Shown in pieces: positions 32,549 through 44,415 of a stretch of 64,000 nucleotides of DNA. The stretch is from Anadara kagoshimensis (taxonomy: Eukaryota; Mollusca; Bivalvia; Arcoida; Arcidae), in assembly GCA_021292105.1 (NCBI GenBank), contig CM037861.1:49716920-49780919 (forward strand), written 5' to 3'. Every line of letters begins with the position of its first letter. Within the stretch, counting starts at the first letter, position 1. The notes beneath the pieces are model-generated. The model did no database searches and had not been told where the DNA came from. It saw only the letters and a program-made list of their open reading frames with translations. Position numbers and translations under genes: made by a program.

Positions 32549-32611
32549 AATCAGGCCACTAATTAAGGCGCCCAAACAAAGTTTGGCGACTTATTGTTTT
32601 TGCACCGTTTC

Positions 32612-32670
32612 TTATTATTATTATTATTATTATTTTTATTATTCTTCCTCTTCTTCTTCTTCTTCTTCCG
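32612..32670 (+). repeat. TTA and TTC simple repeats
   Basis: A run of TTA units followed by CTTC and TTC units near the left end of the GGCGCCC element. Confidence 0.9.
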
Positions 32671-32779
32671 GCCATGAACTTGTTCAACCAATTTCTCGAA
32701 GACCGTTGGTCCAATCTTAACCAAACTTCATATGAAGGTTGATCCCCATCTCCTGCCCCAGAAGCCGAGGTAAAATGCC

Positions 32780-33415
32780 CATGGGGTCATTAGGGGAGGG
32801 GCAGGAGGGCGGGGTCTTAAAAACAATAATGCTCAATTTTGCTATTTATACTATATTTTGTACTATTAAACCATATATATTCATGATCAGTGTCTCGAGA
32901 TGTACAAGTCTGTATTGCAAGATTTTCCCGGGGTTATCAGGGAGGGTGGGGATGGGTGGGGCAGTGTGCTAACTTTTAAACGGTTATGATCCCCACCCAT
33001 AAACTATATATTTTCTGGTTCTACATGAAAAGTTGAATAGAGTGATACTAAAGAAAGTCCCATGGGGTCATTCTTGATTGAGAGTGGGGACGGGCGGGGC
33101 TTGGTACTAACTTTTAAATGGTTGATATCCCCATCCTGAAACTATATATTTTCTGGTTCGGCTTTTAAAGTTGAATAGAATGATTCTGCAGAAATACAAA
33201 TGACGTTATTCCAGAGGAGGATGGGGACAGGCGGGGCTGGGTACTAACTTTTGATCAGTTGAGATCCCCACCCCTAACATATATATTTTCTTATTCTTTA
33301 TGAAAAGTTGAATAGATTGATACTTAAGTAAACCCATATGGTCATTCAATAGAAGGGTGGGGACAGGTAGGTCTAGGTACTAACTTTGAGATCCCCACCC
33401 TCAAACTATAGTTTT
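32780..33415 (+). repeat. about 130-bp tandem repeat inside the GGCGCCC element
   Basis: Units share GATCCCCACCC, AACTATATATTTTCTGGTTC, AAAGTTGAATAGA, a GGGGTCATT-like block and GGTGGGGACAGGCGGGGC. Boundaries fall near 32988, 33124 and 33265, with a diverged unit before them. The GGGG-rich part is the least AT-rich DNA of the region. Confidence 0.85.
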
Positions 33416-34152
33416 CTTCATGGGATGGTTGCTATCATTTTGTTTAAGAATTAAAACAGTAAGCATGAATTTTCACTGTAAAGGATACTTAAGTAATCAC
33501 TGATCCATCAAGCTAAATCTGTTTTTATAAGCAACACTAAAGGTCAGTTATCCCTGGGGCATGTTTCATTCAATTTGATAGAGTAGCTGCATTTAGTTGT
33601 CAATATGACATTACATGGATAAATGCTTGAATTAATTTAAAATCATAACATCATTAGCTCATCAAAACAACAAGTGGTGATATTTGGTTTAGGTGATGTC
33701 AATCAACTTTGCCTATTGTTTGAATTTCAACCAATTGGATTCATGTACTACTTCTATATAAAATTAAATCTCAATATTACAAGTTTAAAATTCTTGATTT
33801 TTATTTGTTTGGGCGCCTTATTTGTAATGATGCATCCATCATTACATTAGTACTCGTTTTAAATCTGTTATCATTCACATTATATATGTGGGTGGAGAAT
33901 ACATTATGAATTTATCCATCTATATGTATTTCAACTTGCGCCTAAATTCGTGACATCAGTCATAAATGTATAGTGTAAATTCAAAAGGATAATAAAAATT
34001 ACCCATTTTTATTGTTTTTATTTATTTGACTCCAGGTTGCCACTTTCAGAAAATATCGTCTCGAAAATAGACAGTGGATTTAGGGGATTTATCATTCACG
34101 TTAATGCATTTAATTTGACATGTAGTATCATTTTGATTTCTGTAAAATTACT

Positions 34153-34685
34153 CAAACCTACTGGGTATACATTATATAAGCTTATTATGTAATTTTATTA
34201 TTTTTTGATAACTTGATCTGACATTTATTGTTTCGAAACTGAAATTAATTATTGATATAAATGCGCATAGATTCCATAAAAGATAAAAGCATAAAAGTAT
34301 ATTTTATTATTAGGGAATAAATGAGTAAATTTCATTTTCATGCAACGTGTTTCTGGGATATTCGTGTTCAGAGAAAATCGGTTTATTGAGTTACCAGCAG
34401 CTGATGCTGTATGAAGTCGAGATTAATAGAGTAATACGACCCGGGTAATATTTTTTCATTTATATGGAGGTGGCCACTTCAACTAAAGTGTACGAACAAA
34501 ACCAATGGATATCGAACTGGCAAACGTTCTAACTTTATGATCTGTCCCATTTTGAGCTTTGTGAACCGTACGTGATGCATGGCTCATGAACTTCCAATGT
34601 GATTTTCTGTATGAGATGCTAGTATGTTTTATTATATTTCATTTCGTTAAAATTGGTGCACATGCACTTAAAGATAAAATTAAAT
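34153..34685. repeat. duplicated 0.5-kb segment, copy 1
   Basis: Matches 35179-35722: CTACTGGGTATACATTA, AGCTTATTATGTAATTTTA, GAAACTGAAATTAATTA, TTTGTGAACCGTACGTGATG, CATGGCTCATGAA and AAGATAAAATTAAA. The shared end includes SINE-derived sequence. Confidence 0.8.
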
Positions 34686-34841
34686 ATCGATATACCAGAA
34701 GTTAAGATAATAGTCAATAAAAATCATTCAAATAGAAGAGATACATTAATGTTACCATTTTTTCCCAATAGAATGTCATCTATGTTTTTCCGAGTCCAAC
34801 AAAAGAAGTCTAATGGATATAAGTATACGCATTATAACAAC

Positions 34842-35056
34842 TCTTAATAAAGTCCAACACCTACTTTATAAGGCGTTGACAATTTCGACACATAATGAAG
34901 TCCAAAGATTGAGGCAAAGTCAAATAAATTCGTTCAATACTGATTTTTTTTATTTTGTTATACCAAAAAAGTCTCATTAATTGGACTTCATTAGGCGTCG
35001 AAATTGTCAACCTCTAATGAAATCCGGACCTCATTAGGCGTTGGACTCTTTAAGGG
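34842..35056. mobile_element. nested inverted-repeat MITE, TCCAACGCCTA ends
   Basis: The outer ends CTTAATAAAGTCCAACACCT and GGCGTTGGACTCTTTAAG are inverted. An inner pair, GTTGACAATTTCGACAC (34875) and GTCGAAATTGTCAAC (34997-35011), is inverted too. Phrases such as TTGGACTTCATTAGGCG return at 47.35-47.46 kb. It lies between the two copies of the 0.5-kb duplication. Confidence 0.7.
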
Positions 35057-35178
35057 AATATTACAACGCATTTTTCTTGATTTTTCTATTTCATTGTTAA
35101 CAGTTCTCAAGCTCACATGACATTGAGGTTTATCAACAACAATTGTTTCAGATCATTGTTTTTAATGCCTTATAATCT

Positions 35179-35722
35179 TATAAACCTATTGGGTATACAT
35201 TACATCAGCTTATTATGTAATTTTACTATTTTTGAATAACCTGAGCTGACATTAATTGTTTTGAAACTGAAATTAATTAATGATACAAATGTGCAGAAAT
35301 TCCATAAAATATATTTTATGATTGGAGAATAAGTAAAATTTATTTCATGCAATGTATTTTGATCATTTTTATGCTCAGAAAAATTTGGCTTAAAAGGTTA
35401 CCAGAATCTGATGTTATATGAGTGATATGAAGTGAAGTAATGAGTTTTACCTCCTAGTCAAGACCTTTTACTTACAGGAAATCGGAGTGCCCAGAAAATA
35501 CCACATACATTCTGTAAGCAAATTGACAAACTTTCTTACTCTAAGATCTTCCCCGATTGGGATTCGAACCTAAGCGGATTGAGGCTATTGCTTTGTGAAC
35601 CGTACGTGATGCATGGCTCATGAATTTACGTATGATTTTCTGTTTTAAAGATGTTTGCTTTTTATTTTCATGTTCGTGTTTTGCACGTTTGTGTTGCACG
35701 TGCATGTAAAGATAAAATTAAA
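35179..35722. repeat. duplicated 0.5-kb segment, copy 2
   Basis: Partner of 34153-34685 in the same orientation, about 1 kb apart. The SINE part (35440-35602) is better preserved here. Confidence 0.8.
35440..35602 (-). mobile_element. tRNA-derived SINE within the duplicated segment
   Basis: Minus strand: box B AGGTTCGAATCCC (35572-35560), then the middle block GGGCACTCCGATTTCCTG, then GGTCTTGACTAGGAGGTAAA. The block ACTCCGGTTTCCTC is shared with the SINEs at 55262 and 60030. Confidence 0.65.
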
Positions 35723-35730
35723 AAATGATC

Positions 35731-35915
35731 TTTCGCACTCAGGGCGATTTTAATGTGCTAGCTCACTGAGTCAGTACCCCAAATCCATTATACTAAAACC
35801 AGGTTAATCAGTAAAGGTCAATTCACTTTCCCACATGTGGTCGGGACTCGAACTCACAGCGATGAGAGACCCTGGATTTGTAGACGTCTTATCCATTAGG
35901 CCACCGCCGTCTCTA
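35731..35915 (-). mobile_element. tRNA-Arg-like SINE
   Basis: Minus strand: GGCGGTGGCCTAATGGATAA (box A), ACGTCTACAAATCC, then box B GAGTTCGAGTCCC, CATGTGGGAAAGTGAATTG and the 3' end CATTAAAATCGCCC. GGCCTAATGGATAAG with this box B is characteristic of tRNA-Arg. It is the same family as 7205-7430. Confidence 0.85.
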
Positions 35916-36079
35916 AAAGACCATTAAGAGTCGCAGTGTTACAATTCGTTTCGAATGAATTTTCATAAATGGTTTTGAACGGGCAACTAGACCAATGGAT
36001 AAAAGTATGAAATAAAAATAAAAAATTGCATAAAAATGTTTCCTTAATATACCTTTTAAATTGTCAAAAGTCATTTTTG

Positions 36080-36212
36080 TGCTTACCCTTCCGGAACACC
36101 CGGCCTCACGTCCTTGGTAAAAGTTCAGGTGTCTAACATGTCTTGTCAGTTCAAAAGTTTTTACATTGCTTCTGGATTGTAATTCGAACATTGATTAGTA
36201 TGTTTGTTTATT
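36080..36212 (+). mobile_element. family-A retroposon, 5' truncated (A19)
   Basis: TGCTTACCCTTCCGGAACAC, CGGCCTCACG, TCCTTGGTAAAAGTTCAGG, TCTGGATTGTAATTCG and GATTAGTATGTTTGTTTATT. CACGTG has become CAGGTG. Confidence 0.85.
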
Positions 36213-37049
36213 CTTAGCTCACAGGAAATTGGCTATTGACAACAGAGACTATTGTTTTCAGGCCAAGGTTGTTTATGCTTAATAACGTTCAAGTGGTTTT
36301 TGAACGTTTTGCATGATTAGAGTCACATGTGATATGAAATTAGTTTTTAAATTTATATATGTTTTCCTACAGTATTTTAGACTATCTTAGTATGGTATTG
36401 TGAACAAACGGTTTTAGCTCATATTAACATTTTTCAGACATTCGCGGCGTTATACAATCTATTAATCCAAAGGATTAACTTAAGCACACGAAGCAATAAG
36501 TTGAGGGAATTCTTGTAAAACACATTCGTCAGCAGATTACAATGATTAAAATCGGCTATTGCTTGTAACAATCTTTAGTATTTCAGTTCATGATGTTCAT
36601 TCCATGATGAAATACACAGAACAAATCTCACAAAGACCAATTATTAGTTTAAACATTAAAACAAATACGTGTCACCCGATGCATCGTTAATTGGATTCAT
36701 TTAAACGCGTTCGCGTGTAATAAGACAATTTGTGTTAAATTTGCCGTTTTCTATCATGCAACATAATAACACTGGGATAAGATTTTTTTTAAAACTAGCA
36801 AATTCAAAAAGGAGTTGTCCGATCTGTTTAAATAATTATCACCAATATATTTTGTAATAACAACGTGTCTTTGTGTAATTTCAACGGGTCGATTACCTAA
36901 ATTAAAAATACAATGTACATGTATTGTTGTAACTTTGGCTCGAGAGATAACCAAACTGTATAAAAATATGTTTTATCTTATTTTTAACGTTATCCTAATT
37001 TTTTATTGTTACCATATACACGTAGGAGTCTGTTTGGTAAAATTAAGCT
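36213..37049. other. stretch without recognised gene
   Basis: Nothing recognised; a 66-codon minus-strand frame (36754-36954) looks random. Confidence 0.4.
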
Positions 37050-37120
37050 ACAGTCCAACCTGCCTTCAAGGTCACCTCTATATGAGGGTCACCTGCTTAT
37101 AAAGGCTAGTAGAATTGTAT
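37050..37120 (+). mobile_element. fragment of the TACAGTCAAACCTG MITE family
   Basis: CTACAGTCCAACCTGCC, CACCTCTATATGAGGGTCAC and CTGCTTATAAAGGCTA match the better copy at 46974-47158. Confidence 0.6.
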
Positions 37121-37878
37121 CCCAATTGTAACATGGAGCTATGAGAAGTCATTGAGATATGAACATTGGAAATACCAAGTAACCTCTCCGTGCCTTTTTA
37201 TCTCCCTCCTTTCGAAGAAAGACGGATATTAAATACGAGTTTCCATACGCTCTTCCTTCTGTCCGACAGAAATTCTTGTCTGGAGCAATTCCCCAAAACT
37301 ATGATGCACTACTTCCCGAAATTTGGGACAAAGCATCAACATTGATAGGAGTGGCGCATGTCGTTGAACCCGGGTCGGTTTGCTGATTTTCATGGCAATA
37401 GCACATGGCAATTGTGCTACTTTTGAATGTATTATATCATAAAAATTCAAAAGTATAGCACATGACATAACTGATGCCTTGTTTAACTTAAGGTTGCTTG
37501 AAAAGGTCCATGGAAACTAAACAATCGGCAAATATGATAAAATGTGTAAAATTATATAAATAGAACTAGCATTCAGGTACTATTTCTACGGAAAAATGAA
37601 GTTACATTCATGATGAATTCAATTTTAATCAGAATTGAACATGACACTCAACACTACGAGTATAACTTATTGTTCAACGTGCTGGTAAATAAGACGAGTG
37701 TTAGTAAATAAGTCATTGATTTCGAACCTATTTTGTTACAGTTTCCCATCATATGTTAAATTACCTGTTTTTGTCACGTTATGTTGCTGTTTATTACCTT
37801 ATGTTGTCGCATGTCATTTTATGGTGCCGATTGTTACTTTCTACATAAAAACAATTATCTCAACATTAAACACTTAAT
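37121..37878. other. stretch without recognised gene
   Basis: Nothing recognised; two short chance ORFs. Confidence 0.4.
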
Positions 37879-38165
37879 ATATGGACATGGCCGAGTAAAA
37901 CTTTCACTGACTTTTAAAGTCAAAGATTGTGAGTTTAAACCTCACTCGGGGAAACTAAAATTATCTGAGATGATTTTCATCTCCTGTCCATAATAGACCC
38001 GTAAAGAGGTCGTTATTTAGTAGTTTTGTGGGGGAGACTCAATACCGAGGTCCCATGTCTCATTACACGCTTTAAAAACCTCTTTGAAGTTTGAAAAAGA
38101 GTAAGCCACCTGTGACCGCTACGAAAGACGTTTAAAATTAGAAGCGATTGAAATAGACTGAGCAA
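37879..38165 (+). mobile_element. tRNA-Ser/Leu-like SINE
   Basis: ATGGACATGGCCGAGTAAAA (box A TGGCCGAGT), CTGACTTTTAAAGTCAAAG as an anticodon-arm-like hairpin, then a degenerate box B GAGTTTAAACCTC. The remainder includes GGGGGAGACTCAATACCGAG. A tRNA-Ser or Leu class origin is likely; the gene is degenerate. Confidence 0.65.
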
Positions 38166-38212
38166 TATAAACCATAAACCAAACATAAATTAAAGTTATC
38201 ACCTAGATATAC

Positions 38213-38459
38213 AGGCCCCGGTTTTACAATAATTCCTTAGCTAAGATTTTCCTTAACCGTCAAATTTAGCAAATTTTTGTTATCTCTTTTTGGAACTACT
38301 GGTGAATAATTTTTGTCAAAACTAATGCAAATATTTTAATCTAGAAGTGATCTTAAAAATGACACCTTAACAAAATTATAAAGATTTGCAATTTTACAAA
38401 ATATAACTCAAGGAAAACCTTAGCTAAGGAATGAATGTGAACATGTATGTGTGCCCCCA
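38213..38459. mobile_element. MITE, GCCCCAGTTTCACAATC family, copy 2
   Basis: GGCCCCGGTTTTACAATAAT and ATTCCTTAGCTAAGATTTTC at the left face AAAACCTTAGCTAAGGAAT (38415-38433) and a GTGCCCCCAG end at the right. The interior is homologous to 835-1090 but reversed. Confidence 0.7.
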
Positions 38460-39249
38460 GTTATAAAAATCATCAACCTTTTGATTGAATTACAAACCGA
38501 TGTAAGCCTGTAATATTTGTTTTAGGCGTTCTACATACAATGTCAAGGAAGACCGATCTCGTTCTATTTCGGATGTTAACTAACATAAGCGCCATTAGCA
38601 GGTGGCTGGGTTAAATGTTTATGCACAAGAATGGAACAATAAGTTGACAGTGAGGAAATTAGAATCATCACATTTGACAATGAGGAAATTAAAACCATCC
38701 CACTTGTGATATAGGTTTTCGAAAACTACTAAATTAGTTTAAAGCGTTGATCATTTATATCTTGGCATGTGGTAAAATTAAATTTGAATTGCCTTTTAGC
38801 GAGGTTGTGCAATGTTTTGTATAAAGGCACAAACAAATCTATATGTTTAAATAATATTCTTTGTTATATCTCTTCATTCAATCATGTATATTCTAAAGTT
38901 ATTTTTTATTCATAAAAATGATTGAATGGCTGAATTTATTTCATATTTTCTAAATTATCATGTCATTTCATGATATTAATTAAAAAGAATATTAAATCTT
39001 TTCGACCCTAATTCAGGTACAAATTTTCTCTTTTTTTGGATTTAAAATGAATTGATGATTCAAAATGATATTAAATCTATTCTCATATTTTCAAAATGCT
39101 TTAATCATGATATTGTATAGTTCATGCTAAAAATGAAATGTTGTAAATACAAGTAGCTTTACAAGTATCACAAGTATCACAAAGGAATTTAATCCCAATG
39201 AATTGATAAAATGTTTATATTGGTAATAAATAATCTAGCAAATAAAAAA
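38460..39249. other. stretch without recognised gene
   Basis: Very AT-rich. Nothing recognised. Confidence 0.4.
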
Positions 39250-39312
39250 ATAAAACACAAAAGTGCCCATTAATATCCAAATCGCAATCCCATTAACAAA
39301 GTAAAAACTAAA
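39250..39312 (-). mobile_element. family-A retroposon, strongly truncated (A20)
   Basis: ATAAAACACAAAAG, CATTAATATCCAAATCGCAA, TCCC and AACAAAGTAAAAACT only. The full copy A21 lies 40 bases away in the same orientation. Confidence 0.6.
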
Positions 39313-39350
39313 CAAAAATGGTTCTACTCATATTTGCAAATATGTACCAG

Positions 39351-39650
39351 AACAAAAAACAAAACATACTTATACATGTTCGAATCCAGAAGCGAAGTAA
39401 AAACTTTGAAACTGGCAAGTTAGTTTAAACACGTGGACTTCAACCAGAAAAATGACGCCGGGTGCTTCTGAAGGGTAAGCACTATCTGCTTAGTAGCTAC
39501 ACCCACCACGCGTGAAATCAAAATTGAGTGAAAGGAGCATGGAACTATTGGACGTCAAATATACCCAGGGAAATTCTGGACATAGAGACATCAAACTTAT
39601 CAACGATCAACAATACTCTGATGACGACCATAAAACTATGATAAGCCTTA
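39351..39650 (-). mobile_element. family-A retroposon copy (A21)
   Basis: ACAAAAAACAAAACATACTT, AACACGTGGACTTCAACCAG, GCCGGGTGCTTCTG with GTAAGCAC, TAGCTACACCCACC, TTGGACGTCAAATATACCC, CATCAAACTTATCAACGATC and GATGACGACCATAAAAC. Near full length. Confidence 0.85.
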
Positions 39651-40089
39651 CTATATGACACAAGATATGTTTGGAATTCAATATTTCTGGCAAAATTATT
39701 ATATGAACATGTCCGAATGAGCTGGAAAATAGAGAAGCACAAGCTTGGCACATACATTCCAAACATACATATAAAGGTTCCAGGACATTGTAAAAAAGCT
39801 AGCTGTGTAATATTATACAAGCTGATATGACCCTTTGCACATTCTAAAGGATGTGATTACTCGAATTGATACCTAGCTATATACATGGAGTTTGATGCTG
39901 CAGTAAATCTATAAATCAAATGTGTGGTAGGACTTTATACATCTTAGATACCAGGATGGAAAATGCAAAAAGGGATACAACTCTGACCAAATAATGATCT
40001 CGATAACATAATCTAAGTATGTCTAATCAATAAAACTATTCACATCGTTGTATAAAAGTAAACGGATTTCAATTTCTAAAAATACACGT

Positions 40090-40182
40090 TCGTCCATCTG
40101 AAATTTAAAAAAATAAAATATACCATGTAGATGCAATTATCTGATGAAAATACACTAACATAAATATTACCTGCTACCATAG

Positions 40183-40224
<42 letters not shown>

Positions 40225-40319
40225 ATTCGAAAAGCAAAAATTAAAAAAGTAAACTATACAATGTACATGTAATTATCCGATGAATGTCCACTAACTTTAA
40301 TCGATATTAACTGTTGCAA

Positions 40320-40406
<87 letters not shown>
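40090..40406. repeat. tandem duplication with two (GT)n microsatellites
   Basis: Unit 1 (40090-40222) and unit 2 (40223-40406) share AAAAT-rich text, ATTATCTGATGAA or ATTATCCGATGAA, CACTAAC and ATAGG before a GT run. The GT tracts lie at 40186-40222 and 40323-40406, the second broken by one GC. A 101-codon minus-strand frame rich in His-Thr is a translation of the GT tract. Confidence 0.9.
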
Positions 40407-40407
<1 letters not shown>

Positions 40408-40960
40408 CACAGATAATAAGAAACTATATTCACAATATAGGATAATTTAAAATAATATCCAACAGTGGCAAAAACATAGATATTAAAAAGGAAACTTATG
40501 TTGAATGTAAATGGAAAGAAACTAGCTAATGGAATTATCGACATGCCTAATATCAACATTCAATAATTGCCCAAAACCTTTAACCAATATTATTTTAATA
40601 ATTCTCAGAGAGTTAATTAAATTATTTTTGGACCATTAGACCTTGAATAAAATCACTGCTATTTACAAATAATGGCTACAAAAGTCGCACATATTCTACC
40701 TATGCATGCGTTTAATGTGTTCGAATAGATGTAATTATACGCAATGTAATGTTTTCAATGTGTTGTTTCAATTATATTCGTGCTTTAATAGCAATGAAAG
40801 CATAATTATTCTTTTGAAGTTTAATTTATTGTAATAATTGAGTTTAATTTTAAATTACAGCAATTTTCACATATTGATAGTTCATTCAATTTGAAATTTG
40901 TTAAAATAAGTAAGTTTTAACTGTATTGATTGTGTTACTTATATAAAACGTAGCAAACGG
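40407..40960. other. stretch without recognised gene
   Basis: Nothing recognised. Confidence 0.4.
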
Positions 40961-41296
40961 CTTACAAATAAATTGTTGATCAAGGGATATTGCAAGCCGA
41001 GGCTTATCAGGACCCTCATAAAATTTATGGCCGTCATCACAGTATTGTTGATAAGTATGATGTTTCTGTGTTCATGATTGCCCTGGATATATTTGATGTT
41101 AAATAGTTTCATGTTCCTTTCATTCTCAAATGTCGACGTGGCGGATGTAGCTAGCTAAACAAGAGGTGCTTACCCTTCCGGAACACCTGGTCCCACTTCC
41201 CTGGTAGAGGTTTACGTGTTTGACCTAATTTGTCAGTTTCAAAGATTTTGCTTTGCTTTTGGACTGATATTTGTATTAGTATGTTTATTTTTTTAT
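40961..41296 (+). mobile_element. family-A retroposon, full-length copy (A22)
   Basis: Sense 5' end CTTACAAATAAATTGTTGAT, then GCAAGCCGAGGCTTATCAGG, TATGGCCGTCATCACAGTAT, TTGCCCTGGATATATTTGA, GATGTAGCTAGCTAAAC, GGTGCTTACCCTTCCGG and 3' end ATTAGTATGTTTATTTTT. About 336 bases, used with A9 and A23 to define full length. Confidence 0.9.
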
Positions 41297-42040
41297 TATG
41301 TGATGGTGAATGAATATACTACATGTATTTACACTAAAACCGTTATTTCTATGCATGGCATTACTTTAAAATTAAATCCATGAGTATGTTAAATTTCAAT
41401 TTTATTCATTTTCGCCGGTATGCAGAGTTTTTACTTTTTTGTTATTTTAAACATGGACCTATGTGTTTTTTATATTAATGTCAGTTCATGTGAGATAAAA
41501 GAATTGATAATGTGTATCATTTAACCCGGACACCATGTCATCTAATGAATGATACAGTATAATGATACCAGAACACTTAATAATGTGTCAAACCATGTAC
41601 ACATGTTATAGTGTTAGATTTATTTTTTATTTTTGCAACATGTGTTTTCCATCAACAATGAGTAGTTTGATGCTCTGATTGTTTTCAGAAATAAAAATTG
41701 ATTTTTAAGCAAAGTAAATATAGATGTTTTGTAAATAGACCAAATGATGTTTAAACATCGCTTAATCAACAATCGTTCTGAAGTGTAACTAAATGCAAGT
41801 TACATGAAAAAATTATGTTTTGATGTGTGTATATGTATATTTTCACATATAAACGATATTATAAAATTATCGCGAGATCCCTGAACCATTGGATTTGTGG
41901 TAAAGGTATTTAAGCGAATATGACGTAACATTAAGGGAAAATACAGTGTTGTGTATAAATTAAAAAGAAATGACAATTAAGTTTCGAACAATGTGTGGTT
42001 TTCAAAAAAGAAAAAATAAGAAAACCTATATTGTCATTTG
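41297..42040. other. stretch without recognised gene
   Basis: A possible very decayed family-A tail near 41425-41470 (TTTTTACTTT and AAACATGGACC). Nothing else. Confidence 0.35.
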
Positions 42041-42386
42041 CTTGCAAATAAATTGTTGACTCGGGGGCATTGCAAGCCTAGGCTTATCAAGGCCTAAAAC
42101 GGTTTATGGCCTTCATCACAGTATTGCAGATAAGTTTGATGTCTCTGTGTCTAGGATTGCCCTGGATATATTTGACGTCCCATAGTTCCTTGTTCCTTTC
42201 ACACAATTTTGAGTACACACGTGACGGATGTAGCTAGCTAAACAGGTGGTACTTACCCTTCCAGAGCAACCGGTCTCACTTCCCTGGTGGAATTTACGTT
42301 TCTAACCTGACTTCCCAGTTCCGAAGATTTTACTTTGCTTCTGGATTGTGATTTAGACATGCATTAGTATGTTTGTTTTTTTATTA
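42041..42386 (+). mobile_element. family-A retroposon, full-length copy (A23)
   Basis: Starts CTTGCAAATAAATTGTTGAC, then GCAAGCCTAGGCTTATCAAG, TTATGGCCTTCATCACAGTA, TTGCCCTGGATATATTTGAC, TCCCATAGTTCC, ACACGTGACGGATGTAGC, TTACCCTTCCAGAGCAACC and CATTAGTATGTTTGTTTT. About 346 bases and same strand as A22, 745 bases downstream. Confidence 0.9.
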
Positions 42387-44205
42387 ACAAACTACAATTA
42401 ACTCTATTCCAAATGTATATGATTTTTTTATTTGATATATATATATTATAAGCTCATTAAACAATTTTCCAACTATAAATCATGATTTTTATTGCTATCA
42501 TGAAAAATTTCTTTTCATAGTTATGCCTGTCACATTTTTGTTATTTCAATATTTTATTCCACAAATCAGTATAATTCGTCAATACCATTGTTATCTTTAC
42601 CACGATTTTCATATTTACACATCCATGATTGTAGTGTCTCAGGTGTTCTTGCAGTCTTGTCTTTGTCTTAAATGATAATCATCACTGAATAATTTCATAC
42701 TTCTAATCATAACAAGTATTATTAACCAAACATAACAATAGGAAATATAATCATTTCTGTTGTATGTATGTATATATGTATAAAGCTCGCTAGCTAGCTA
42801 CCGATGCCAGTCAAGCTAAAAATATATTATCTATACCGTTATTTCTTCAATAGCAATCACGTTCTGATCTCATTAAGCGATGGGACGTTCGGAAGAGTGA
42901 AACACTGAATCATCGCTTCAGATTCCGTTAGGCATCACTCAGAAATCATCTATCGTTAGGAGAGTTGCGTGACCAGAGATCTCTTACACACATTTATGTG
43001 GGAATATGCACATATTGGTTTAGTTGTTAACAGATTTTAGAATCTTGAACGTGTAATTGTTGCGACACTGTCCACAGGGCTGTGTAATTGGACGATTAAC
43101 AATCTAAGGACATTGATAAATTTGCTTTGGGAGTCACAGATTGAGGTAAGAATTTGTTTTAATTAATTAGGAATAAAACCAATCAGTTTTATACAATTAG
43201 ATATGCATGTACATATATGCACATAAATATTACATTTATTTTTGACAAATAATACATATTTGTTTAAAAAAAATGCTGATTTTAAATATTTAGAGAGGAG
43301 TGGGATAAATTACATGTATCTGTTAATTCTTTTTTTTTTCTTTCTTTCTTTTTTTTTAAATAAAATTTCCACAATGGAAAATGAACTACATGTGCAATTT
43401 CATGTACTATAATTTAAAATCAAACTTTTAAGCTTTTTTATATCGCCAATTCCAACATTTAACAAAAAGTATTACTTATAATATATTGAAATGAATATGA
43501 TGTTTAATTTAATTTTAATTAGAATGGCGTTTTTATATGAATGCACTTGAAGCCACTATACATAAATCGTATTTGCTTCGAAAATAGTTCACTCGACATG
43601 TTTCAGAAAAAAATATGTTTTGACAATTGTCATTAGTAAAGAAGTATCGAACAGCAATATGAATTTAGCTAGCTATAGTACAGCAATTTCAAGTCCAATA
43701 GGATTCAATTTTTTCTTAAATCCGAATTTTATTTCTCCGTTAGAATTGCATTTTCTGAGATATTAAACAAAATTTATTACTTCGATGTGGACTATGGTGG
43801 CATGTATATCTTGTATTACATCTTACAACATGTGTGTCACGGAACATTTACTGATTTAATTAAAGTTTGCAGTATTGATGTTATACGGTTAATTTTTTAT
43901 AGAATTTCAAAATACTACAAAAACTTCCATGTCGAGAAGTGAAACAGATGTTATATGAATAGACGGATTGCATGTCATTCGATTTTATAATTTAAAGATG
44001 TAAAACAAAATACAAACAACTGATATTTTACAACAAACTTTTAATAATATCATTCAAATGATACACCAATAAGAGATATGTCATAAAGTAAGATGTTTTG
44101 AAAGGATATGATATATCTTGAACTAAATCTAAAAGTTAGTTCGAAGGCCTTATATAAATATAGCAAAAATATAATACACTTTGTTTTTTGGCGATTTTAT
44201 CTTAC
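42387..44205. other. stretch without firm feature; possible non-coding exon
   Basis: A less AT-rich block (about 42880-43145) ends at GATTGAG followed by GTAAGAATTT (from 43145), a near-ideal splice donor. TATAAAGC lies at 42779. This could be a first non-coding exon, but nothing confirms it. A T-rich tract is at 43330-43358. Confidence 0.3.
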
Positions 44206-44265
44206 TGTCATATACCATTTTTTTACAATTTAATCATAAAATACATTAAAAAGGGTATATGTTAT
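44206..44265. mobile_element. TGTCATATACC micro-element, single diverged copy
   Basis: TGTCATATACCATTTTTTT and TTTAATCATAAAATACATT, then AAGGGTATATG. It carries the same core as the units of the 44416-44539 palindrome, with partly decayed inverted ends. Confidence 0.7.
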
Positions 44266-44415
44266 CATGTAGTTATCATTTTCATTAAGAAACAATAATA
44301 TTAAAAATGTGAAAACCGACAGTACATTTATAAGTTTTACATCAGAAAAAAGAATATACCTTAAGACACTTTACAGGAAAATTCATTGGCAATGCCTAAC
44401 TTGCAACTGAACATC

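Larger units (their letters stand above)
32575..33819. mobile_element. GGCGCCCAAACAAA terminal-inverted-repeat element
   Basis: Perfect 16-bp terminal inverted repeats: AAGGCGCCCAAACAAA (32575-32590) and its reverse complement (33804-33819). Both are flanked by ATT (32572-32574 and 33820-33822), a 3-bp target duplication. Inside are TTA and TTC simple repeats, a conserved ACCGTTGGTCCAATCTTAAC block and three to four GC-richer tandem units. There is no transposase ORF, so it is non-autonomous. From general knowledge this type is frequent in bivalves; the superfamily is unassigned here. Confidence 0.85.

Noticed and set aside
40254..40559. 101-codon His/Thr-rich frame on the minus strand
   Set aside because: Translation of a GT microsatellite.
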